Shown here in pieces: positions 7,836 through 17,400 of a stretch of DNA of 38,749 nt (positions within the stretch are counted from its first letter, which is position 1; every line of letters starts with the position of its first letter). A model generated the notes under the pieces. That model was not told the DNA's origin. It worked only from the letters and a program-made list of their open reading frames with translations, and did not search any database. A program made the translations under genes and the position numbers. Origin of the DNA: Ignavibacteriales bacterium (GTDB lineage Bacteria; Bacteroidota; Ignavibacteria; Ignavibacteriales; SURF-24); assembly GCA_026390815.1 (NCBI GenBank), contig JAPLFH010000008.1:1-38749 (forward strand). The letters are read 5' to 3'.

Positions 7836-8957
7836 ATGAGAATAGGCATACCAAAAGAAACCAGGTTGGAAGAGAAAAGAGTTGCTCTGGCACCTGCTGG
7901 AGTAGATTCACTTATCACTAATGGACATAGTGTTTTTATTGAAGCCGGTGCAGGTGCTGGTTGCCATTTTACTGATGAAGAATACAGAAAAGTTGGGGCT
8001 AATGTTGTTTACCGTGCAGAAGAAGTTTATCAACGGGCTGAGGTTATTACCAAAATTGCCCCACTTTCTGAAAATGAAACAGAGCTTTTGCAGGAAGAGC
8101 AAACAATTTTTGCATTCCATCATTTGGAAATTTCTAAAAAGAAAGTTCTTGATAGCTTACTTGCAAAAAAAATAACTTCAATTAGTTATGAACTTATTGA
8201 AGCTGATGGAAACTTAAATGTGCTGCAAACTATGAGTGAAATAGCCGGACAGGTTGCAGTTGAAATTGGCGAAAGATATTTACAAGCTGGACTTAATGTT
8301 AGCCGGGGAATATTGATGGGAGGAATTACTGGGGTAGCTCCGTCAGCGGTTGTAATTTTGGGTGCAGGTGTAGTTGGAAGAAATGCCGCACGTTCTGCTC
8401 TTGGAAGAGGTGCACAAGTTATCATTCTGGATAAAGATGTGAACAGATTAAAAAATATTGATTTCCTGTTTAACAAAAGAGTTACAACTGTTGTTGCAAA
8501 TCCTTACACGGTGGCAAGAGGTGCAAAGTTTGCGGATGTTCTAATCGGCGCAGTTCTTATTAAAGGAGAAAAATCCCCACACGTTGTTACTGAAGAAATG
8601 GTAAAGTCGATGAAGAAAGGAGCGGTTATAGTTGATGTATCTATCGATCAGGGTGGATGTATTGCAACCAGTCATCCAACTTCTATTTCTGATCCAATAT
8701 TTATTCAGCATGATGTAATTCATTATTGCGTTCCTAACTTACCAGCCTTAGTTCCAAGAACTGCAAGCTTTGGGTTAACAAATGCCTCAATCGAATATTT
8801 AATTAATATTGCTGATAATGGATTAGGTAATGCGCTTTTAAGTGATGCCGGGTTAGCTAAAGGTGTTTGTACCTTTAACGGTTTTTGTTCTAACGAACAT
8901 ATTGCAGAAATTTTTAATTTTGAATATAGAAGACTCCATATTTTTTCAACTAACTAA
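7836..8957 (+). CDS. ald: Alanine dehydrogenase
   Basis: The protein has 373 residues. It begins MRIGIPKE with the alanine dehydrogenase/PNT signature R-V-A-L-A-P (R15 binds substrate). Other expected residues are K73, H95 or H96 and D271, and the NAD loop is GAGVVG at 176-181. It would catalyse reversible NAD-dependent oxidative deamination of L-alanine to pyruvate and ammonia in the cytoplasm. Family length is usually about 370, so it is complete. No Shine-Dalgarno sequence is obvious before the ATG. The CoA-transferase gene follows after 14 bases, suggesting one transcript. My recollection is that ald is often near porX and tsaE in Bacteroidota; here they are about 10 kb away. Confidence 0.9.
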   Translation: MRIGIPKETRLEEKRVALAPAGVDSLITNGHSVFIEAGAGAGCHFTDEEYRKVGANVVYRAEEVYQRAEVITKIAPLSENETELLQEEQTIFAFHHLEISKKKVLDSLLAKKITSISYELIEADGNLNVLQTMSEIAGQVAVEIGERYLQAGLNVSRGILMGGITGVAPSAVVILGAGVVGRNAARSALGRGAQVIILDKDVNRLKNIDFLFNKRVTTVVANPYTVARGAKFADVLIGAVLIKGEKSPHVVTEEMVKSMKKGAVIVDVSIDQGGCIATSHPTSISDPIFIQHDVIHYCVPNLPALVPRTASFGLTNASIEYLINIADNGLGNALLSDAGLAKGVCTFNGFCSNEHIAEIFNFEYRRLHIFSTN

Positions 8958-8971
8958 AAACGAGTGCAAGC

Positions 8972-10324
8972 ATGATAATTGAAGGTGTTGGAGTGAATAA
9001 ACCAAGAGGCGCTGCCTGGGTTAAAAATTATATGTCCAAGGTGGTATCTTCCGATGAAGCAGTTAAAGTAATAAAATCATATGATAATATTGTAGTACAA
9101 CCTGGTTGCGCTGTTCCAATGGAATTGGTTAGAGCTATGGTTAGGAGAAAAGATGAGTTAGCAAATGTAAACCTCTATCATATCTTAACGGTTGGACCGC
9201 TTCCGTATACAGATCCTGGTATGGAAAAACATTTTAGACACACTGCATTTTTTATCGGAGGAAATACAAGAAAAGCTATAAATGAAGGGCGGGCTGATTT
9301 TGTTCCAATCTTTCTTTCTGAAGTTCCATTATTGTTTAAGAATGGAATCATTAAATCGGATGTTGCATTAATTAATGTATCTCCACCGGATGAACATGGT
9401 TTTTGCAGTTACGGTGTTGATGTTGGAACAATTAAAACACCAGCAGAAAAATCTAAAGTAATTATCGCTCAGATCAACAAGAATATGCCGCGCACATTGG
9501 GTGATAGTTTTATCCACGTAAGCAAAATAAAACATATTGTAGAGTACGATGAAGCAATTCAGGAACTTGCCCAGGTTGATCCTGATCTTACTGAAGAAAC
9601 AAAAGATATTTTTAATAAAATTGGCAGCCACATTGCGGACCTGATTGAGGATGGTTCTACTTTGCAAATGGGTATTGGTGCTATTCCGGATGCGGTTCTT
9701 CAATTCCTAAAACACAAAAAGGATCTGGGGATACACACTGAAATGTTTTCTGATGGAATTGTTGAACTTATAGAAGATGGTATTGTAAATAATGAAAAGA
9801 AAACACTTCATCCCGGTAAAATTGTTGCAGGATTTATTTTAGGTACAAAAAAAAGCTACAATTTTATAGACAATAATCCTATTGCAGAATTCCATCCACA
9901 GGAATATGTAAACGATCCTTTTATTATTGCTAAAAACAACAAAATGGTTGCAATTAATTCTGCAATTGAAGTGGACCTAACGGGACAAGTTTGTGCAGAT
10001 TCAATTGGAACGAAGTTTTATAGCGGGATTGGCGGTCAGGTAGATTTTGTTCGCGGAGCCGCACATTCTGATGGAGGTAAACCAATTATTGCGCTCCCAT
10101 CAACTACAAAAGATTTTAAAATTTCACGCATCGTTACAACCTTAAAACCAGGGGCTGGGGTGGTTACATCGCGCGGCGATGTTCATTATGTAGTTACCGA
10201 ATATGGGGTAGCTCATCTTTATGGAAAATCTGTCCGTGAAAGAGCCAAAGCATTAATTAATATTTCTCATCCAGCTTTTAAAGATGGGTTAACTGAATTT
10301 GCAAAAGCCAATTATAAAATCTGA
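8972..10324 (+). CDS. Acetyl-CoA hydrolase/transferase family CoA-transferase
   Basis: The protein has 450 residues and matches class I CoA-transferases of the 4-hydroxybutyrate/butyryl-CoA:acetate type. Visible motifs are SPPDEHGFCSYGVD (137-150), GIGAIPDA (234-241), HTEMFSDG (255-262, with E257 as likely thioester-forming glutamate) and GIGGQVDFVRGA (352-363). It would move CoA between short acyl-CoAs and acetate. Which acids are used cannot be read. The start at 8972 is supported by spacing from ald, although the family core begins near residue 22 (M21, at 9032, is an alternative). Together with ald it points to amino-acid or fermentative carbon metabolism. Confidence 0.85.
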   Translation: MIIEGVGVNKPRGAAWVKNYMSKVVSSDEAVKVIKSYDNIVVQPGCAVPMELVRAMVRRKDELANVNLYHILTVGPLPYTDPGMEKHFRHTAFFIGGNTRKAINEGRADFVPIFLSEVPLLFKNGIIKSDVALINVSPPDEHGFCSYGVDVGTIKTPAEKSKVIIAQINKNMPRTLGDSFIHVSKIKHIVEYDEAIQELAQVDPDLTEETKDIFNKIGSHIADLIEDGSTLQMGIGAIPDAVLQFLKHKKDLGIHTEMFSDGIVELIEDGIVNNEKKTLHPGKIVAGFILGTKKSYNFIDNNPIAEFHPQEYVNDPFIIAKNNKMVAINSAIEVDLTGQVCADSIGTKFYSGIGGQVDFVRGAAHSDGGKPIIALPSTTKDFKISRIVTTLKPGAGVVTSRGDVHYVVTEYGVAHLYGKSVRERAKALINISHPAFKDGLTEFAKANYKI

Positions 10325-10343
10325 CAAATATCCGTGTAATTTA

Positions 10344-10469
10344 ATGAGTAGAAAAAAAATGGTTGCCGGATTCTATAACCTGGTTATTGAATACCCAAAA
10401 CTGGCGAAGCTAAACTGGTCTGAATTCGACAAGAAAAAAAGGGGAATTCCATTTTCGATTATAACCTAA
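10344..10469 (+). CDS. Possible 41-residue ORF of unknown function
   Basis: The ATG at 10344 opens 41 codons ending at TAA 10467-10469, giving a mixed-composition peptide with a basic centre (EFDKKKRG) and the end IPFSIIT. A second ATG is at codon 6. There is no clear ribosome binding site, and I recognise no family. It lies in the 223-bp gap between the CoA-transferase and phosphatase genes and may be a remnant. Confidence 0.25.
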   Translation: MSRKKMVAGFYNLVIEYPKLAKLNWSEFDKKKRGIPFSIIT

Positions 10470-10547
10470 AGTATGTATTTTCATTTTTCAATTTCTGGGT
10501 TGTAGAATTTATTTAATTTTAATACAGCCCAAGTAGAATGGATTAAA

Positions 10548-11240
10548 ATGGTTGCAGTTATTGGTGATGTACACGGTTGTTATTTTACTCTGGAAACACT
10601 GTACACTAAAGTTGTTACAAAATACAATAACATCCCGGTATTATCTGTAGGTGATTTGGTTGACCGCGGAAATTATAGCTTTGAAGTTGTTAATTTTTTT
10701 ATTGATAATGTAATTAGATTTACTCCTGGCAATCACGATTATATGTTTTACGATTTTTTTAAGAAACCAGAAAGTTTATTTGCACGGGCTTGGATTTACA
10801 ATGGAAACGAAGCTACTATGCGTTCATATTCTAGCAAGGTTGATATGATTTCTTCGCATTTAAATTTTATTCGTTCTGCTCCATTATTTTACGATTTGCC
10901 GGATTGTTTTATTTCTCATGCAGGTATAGCAGATAAATACAAATCAAAACTTCCGAAAAATTTTCGGGAAGATTTGCGATCTGTTGCACCCTTAATCGAA
11001 TCTATTTGGGAAGAAGAGGATGGTATTTTATGGTCCAGACAAAAACTGCTAAACATGGGAAAACTGCAACTGGTTGGTCATTCCAAACAGTCAGAGGTTC
11101 GCATCGATACAAGAGCTAACGCTGTGTATATTGATACAGGTGCCTGTGCAGGTAATAAACTAAGTTGTGCAATTGTAGAGAATAACAAAATTGTTGAAGT
11201 AATTTCTGAAAAAACAAATGCCAAAGATATCGCCAGGTAA
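10548..11240 (+). CDS. PPP-family metallophosphoesterase (serine/threonine phosphatase-like)
   Basis: The protein has 230 residues with the full metal-binding set: GDVHG (6-10), GDLVDRG (35-41), GNHD (61-64), SHAG (123-126), VGHS (176-179) and DTGA (196-199). This is the order found in bacterial PrpA/lambda-type protein phosphatases and diadenosine tetraphosphatases. It would use two divalent metals to hydrolyse a phosphate ester in the cytoplasm. Protein phosphatase and Ap4A hydrolase cannot be separated by eye. It stands alone, with gaps of more than 150 bases on both sides. Confidence 0.83.
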   Translation: MVAVIGDVHGCYFTLETLYTKVVTKYNNIPVLSVGDLVDRGNYSFEVVNFFIDNVIRFTPGNHDYMFYDFFKKPESLFARAWIYNGNEATMRSYSSKVDMISSHLNFIRSAPLFYDLPDCFISHAGIADKYKSKLPKNFREDLRSVAPLIESIWEEEDGILWSRQKLLNMGKLQLVGHSKQSEVRIDTRANAVYIDTGACAGNKLSCAIVENNKIVEVISEKTNAKDIAR

Positions 11241-11408
11241 TTATGGTGTAGTTCACTTTTTATGAAGCAAAAATTTTTCCCTAAAATAAATTTGAATTTA
11301 TAGTTGAAAATAAATAGATTTTCAAACAAAAAAGGAGAGTTTTAGCGAATTAAATTTACAATACGTTTTTTTAAACTTCTTTAGGTAGATAGAATAAAAA
11401 CATATTTA

Positions 11409-14400
11409 ATGAAAGCTCTCCATGAGAGTATTAAAGTAGCTGTATTTATCGTTTGCGTAACTTACGGTTTACTTTCCGTCGGATTCACTTCTCAACCATC
11501 TCAGGTCGATGATTCCACTTTTTTTAATATATACTTTGCTTATTTAAATTCTTATTCGGATTCTAATCCGATAAAAATTCTTTCCGAACAAAATTCAAAT
11601 GAAATTTCTGAATTACTACAAGCCAGTGAAAAAGGTTCTAATGTAAACCCAATTCCTCAAGACAATTCAGTTGATCTGCTAAATGGTAAATTTAATCAAT
11701 CACTTGGCAAACCTGATTCATTGGAAACTCCCAGGAAGCGTGATGCGGATACTTTATCTCCTGCTGATACTTCAATTAAATTATCAGATAGTTTAATAGC
11801 TAAAAGTAAGATTGACACAACTCTAAAACCTAAAACACTTTTTTTGGATTCTACAGCCAGAATGGAGCAATTCCGTTACCATAGAAAGGATAATGTTTAC
11901 ACTGACTTTACTCCACCAAAACGATCTAAGTTTTTCGCCTATCCTTCTTCCTCACAATCTACAAGAACTGTAACTTTAGACTCAACCGGAAATTTTGTTG
12001 AAATAAAAGAAAAAATTGCCGGGCAAGAAACAAAAGTTTTGTTAAGAATTCCACTTGATGAATATATTAATCTTAGATTAAAAGCCAACAACAGAAATAT
12101 TTGGGAAGACATTGCTTATAAATATGAACTAAAAGCTGCCAATAAAGATTTAAGTCAGCTATTAACCGATATAACTAACATTGATATACCACTCCCCAGT
12201 GTTGGATTCCTTAGCATTTTTGGTCCACCGGTAATTAATTTAAGAATTGGTGGAGCCGTAGATATTCATGGTGCATGGCGTAGTGAAAAGACGGAAGGTG
12301 TTACTGCCTCATTACTCGGCAATACAAGGAACGAACCGGACTTTAAACAGCAGGTGCAAATAAATGTTAACGGAACAATTGGAGATAAATTAACGATTGG
12401 CGCTGATTGGAATACGGAAAGAACATTTGAGTATGAGAATCAACTTAAGCTTAAGTATAAAGGTTATGCAGATGAAATTGTTCAAAGTGTAGAGGCTGGA
12501 AATGTTTCTCTTCAAACTTCACCCCTTGTTGGCGGAGGTGAAGCATTGTTCGGTATTAAAGCTCAATTCCAAATGGGACCTTTGAATTTAACTGCGTTAG
12601 CTTCCCAGAAAAAAGGAGAAGTAAAAGAAGTTTCAATTAGCGGCGGTTCTACTTCGCAGGACTTTCAAATACATGCATACCAATATTCTAAAAATCATTA
12701 TTTCCTAGACTATAGTTATGCTGATACTTCATTGGGAAAAGATTACTTCAGACGTTATTATGCTAATGCAACTCCGGAAATTGTACCAGAGGTACGAGTA
12801 AAAGATATTGAAGTGTGGAAAACAAAAACAGGACAAAGAGATAATGGAACAGAAAGGCAAGCAAATGCTTATTTAAATTTACCCTCTGTTACCAAAACAA
12901 ATCTTGTGTACGATGAAAAATATCGAAAAGATTCCACTGCTGCTGGTTTAATTGAAAATGGAAGATTTGTTAAGTTAAGCCAGGGGATTGATTACGAATT
13001 ACATCCAGAGACAGGCTATATAACATTAAAAACACAGGTGCAGGAAAATGATGTAATTGCTGTAGCCTACCGAACTGAAGGACCGAATACTAACAGTAAT
13101 GAAGATGATTTGTTTTATGGTGAATTGGTTGGAAATGAAATTGCAGCGGACACAACAAAAAAATTAGTTCTTAAATTAGTAAAACCATCAAACCTGCAGC
13201 CACAATATGCAGAAGCCTGGGCTTTGCAATTGAAAAATATTTATCCAATTGGTGGGCGCAGTGTAAACCAGGAAGGTTTTGTGCTTGATATTGTTTACAA
13301 TGAACCTACTGGCGATCCGGTCAATCAAAAAAATGGAAAACCATTGCTTAATGCCTTTGGTCTCGATCTGGTTAGCGATGGTAATGTTGCAGGTCCAGAT
13401 AGCAAATTCGACTTTTTACCAAACAGGACAATTTTTGTTGAAACAGGAGAAATTATTTTTCCGGTTCTTCAACCGTTCGGTGCGCAATTCCCAAAAAATC
13501 TTACAGATTCTTTACGTTATGATGCAGTCTACAGTATGACAACAACTTTTGCGCAGAGAGAGGGTACAAAAGATAGATTTTTAATTACAGGAAAATATTC
13601 TGCTGCTTCATCATCCACTTTTAATCTTGGTTTTACAGGAATTGTAGAAAATTCTGTTAAAGTCCGGTTAGGTGGATTAGACTTAAAAGAAGGAACCGAC
13701 TTTGTTGTTGATTATAATGTTGGGCAGGTGACAGTTAAAAATCCTGCCGCACTTGTACCTGGCGCCGATCTTAAAATTTCTTACGAACAAAATGATCTTT
13801 TCCAGCTTGCCTCTAAAACACTAATTGGTTTGCGCGGTGAGTTTAATTTTTCGCAAAAGACGATTCTCGGTTTTTCTGCATTGAATTTAAATCAACAAAC
13901 TCTAAGTGATAAAGTAAGAATTGGTGAAGAACCTTTGAACAATTCAATATATGGTCTTGATTTCAAGACAGCAGTCGATTTACCATTTATCACAAAAGGA
14001 ATTAGTTACCTAATACCAACAAGAACGATGTCTTCATTTTCTGTTCAGGGAGAATTTGCCTACATAAATCCAGACCCTAATACAAAGAAAAGTACAATTT
14101 CCGGCGATCTGGGAAAGAGCATTGCTTACATTGATGATTTTGAAGGCACCAAAAAAACAATTCCAATTGGATTATCTTATACTGCCTGGCATGAACCAAG
14201 CGTTCCAAATAGTTTACCATTTATAAAAGATTCAGCAAAATCTGTCCAAATGTTTTATAAAGGAAAAAGCTGGTGGTACACAAGAATTCCATCTGATGTG
14301 AGCGTGCAATCAATATGGGGCAAAAGAAAACAGGTAGCTAAAGGTGATGAATTAGTTACGGTACTTGATTATGTCTTCGATCCAAAACAAAAAGGAACAT

Positions 14401-17400
14401 ATAATTATAAACCAAGATTAGAAGATCCTCAGAAATCGTGGGGCGGAATAATGAAAATATTATCCTCCACAGCAAACAACCTTGTTGAAGAAAATATTGA
14501 GTTCATTGAATTTTGGCTTAACCTAAGTGCAAGTAGTTTAAATAAACCATTACACGGTGCGCCATCAACTGCAAAATTATATTTAGATCTTGGAAAAATT
14601 TCTGAAGATGCAATTCCAAACGGTAAGCTTGATACTGAAGATAAAAATGAAAATGACTTGATTGATAATGGAGAAGATACCGGTTTAGACGGCTTATTTG
14701 ATCCGCAGGAAAATGAAAAGTATAATACTACTGAAGCGGACCCAAGTGGAGACAATTACTCATTAGCGTTATCTGGTGATAATACAGACTATTCGCATAT
14801 CAATGGAACTGAAGGAAATGCTATATCAATTGATGCAGGAAGATTTCCGGATACAGAAGATTTAAACCGCAATTTAACATTAGATCAGCTTGATAGTTAT
14901 TTCAGGTACGAAATTCCTCTCGATACAAGCAAAGTTACTAATCCATATATTACTGGTGGTGGTGGCGGAACTAACGCAAACTGGTTCCAATTCAGAATTC
15001 CGCTTAAAGATTTTAAAACCAAAATTGGCGATCCAAGTTTTTCTATCATCGAGTATATTCGTCTTTGGGTTGATGGTGTAAGTGAACCGGTTCATATTCG
15101 TTTAGCTGAATTTAACCTTGCGGGTAACCAGTGGCAAAAAGTTGTTCCTCAAAATATTCCTGAAGATTCCGTACTAACTCTGTCCGTTGCTAACTATGAA
15201 GATAATTATCCAACTTATTATTTACCACCTGGCGTAGCACAGGAAAGAGACAGAAGTAAACCGGATGAACAGGTATTTAGAAATGAACAATCATTGTCGT
15301 TAATTCTAAATGATCTGAAAGATGGAGATGAAAGACAAGTTGTTAAATATCTTAGACCAATGGATCTTTTCAATTATAAGGAAATGAAACTTTTTATCCA
15401 TGGTGATGAAAGAGGTGGTTACAATATTTCTGATTATGTTAATAAGGATTCGTTAGCCGCAGAAACATATTTTAGATTTGGCTCAGATACATCAAACTAT
15501 TATGAATACCGTCTTCCGGTTCAAAAAGGATGGCAGGATTTAAGCATTAAGTTTGATGAACTTACTACGCTAAAACAGCTTAGAGATACAAGCAAGAATA
15601 AAGAACCACAGTTGGAAGTTCCTGGAATGCCCGGACACTATTACAGAATTAAGGGAAGTCCGGCTTTAACAAAAATATCTTTCTTTATGGCTGGAGTACT
15701 AAATCCCAAAGGCAAAGGAATAATTGGACCTATATCCGGTGATGTTTGGGTGAATGAACTAAGAGTAATTGGTGCCGATGATCAATCTGGTTGGGCGTAT
15801 AGCGCATCCGCTAAATTTAATATTGGTGATATTGCAACAGTTAATTTTAATACAAGTCAAACAAATCCTAACTTTCATAAATTGTCAGATAGATTTGGTA
15901 ACCGGTTGGATTCGCGCAGTTGGGGAGTAAATGTAGACCTGGATATTTTAAAACTTTTGCCATTTAACCTGCCTGGCAGCAATCTTAAAATTAATTATGC
16001 AAGAACTGAACAGCTTTCCAAACCAATATATCAACCTGGTACTGATGTAAAAGTTGCTAAAGCTGCTGAACAATTAACAAGAAATGGAGTTTCGGCAGAT
16101 AGCGTTGCTTCTTTTATTGAATCAACCAGATCAATAAATACTTCAGAAACTTGGACACTTGCAGGGATCAAATTAAAAATCCCATCGCAGTTTTGGCTGG
16201 CAAAAGATTTCTTCAATAATTTGCAGTGGGGATTTAACTATAATAAAACTTTCGGAAGAAGTCCCACAATTATTATGTCTAATAGTTGGCAGTGGAGTGC
16301 AAATATGGGTTACCAGCTAAATCTTAGCCAGAATAATTTTTTCTATCCTGCCAACATTCCCGTATTTGGAACTGTAGTTGAAATATTTTCTGATTACCGA
16401 AATGTAAAATTTTATTTTACACCGCAATCATTTACCTGGAATATGACTGCTTCCAGAAATTATAATTTTAGTTTACAGCGTGGAATTAATACTAAACCTG
16501 CATATGCACGCGATTTTAAATCTACACGAAACTTTTCATTACAATGGAAACTTTCTGAAGGTGGCTTCTTTAATTTAGGCATTAATTATAGTTTCGATTT
16601 TTCTTCATCTCTTGCCCATCTTTTAACTATTACTGATCCAAATAGTCCCGAAATCCAAATAGGCAGACCAGAAGGTCAAATATGGAAAGATATATTTAGT
16701 AAGGAATTCTTTGGAAGAGATTTTCAGTTCCAGCAGAATTTTGATCTTCGTTCAACTCCAAAGCTTCCTTCGCTTTGGGATATAAATAAATTCTTTACAT
16801 TAACATGGGGTTATGGTGCTTCTTACTCGTGGCAAAATAATTTTCAGCAGTTAGAGCTTGGAAGAGCTGCAGGATTTAACAATAAAGTTAATGCTTCAAT
16901 TCAATTAAAATTAAAATCCTTAGTTGCCCCATTGTTCAAAGAAGAAGAGAAAAAAGTTGCACCACCTGTAAAACAACCAACTACAAGAACAAGAGAAAAA
17001 ACTCCGACTGGTGAAAACAGGGTAAGGCAGGAAAGAGGTCAACGGCAGCCAGATCAGGGATTAAAACAAGATGTAAATATAAATGCTGATTCACTTGGAA
17101 AGTTAAAGGATAAAATTATTCCAGATTCTCTCAATAAAATTAATGGCGGGGTTATAGCTGATTCGATTGCAAAAATAAAAACTGGAGTTAAGACTGATTC
17201 CCTTGCGAAAATTAAGAGCGGTATTAAACCGGATTCTTTAGCAAAAGTAAACACAAAGATTATAGATTCTCTTGCTGTTACTAAAACTCCAATAGATTCG
17301 TCAGAACTTGTTCCTTCAGAATCTCCTATTAAAATTGGTTTGCAGGCATTTAAATCCGCAATACGTTATTTGTTTTTCGATTATGAAACTATCCAGATTA

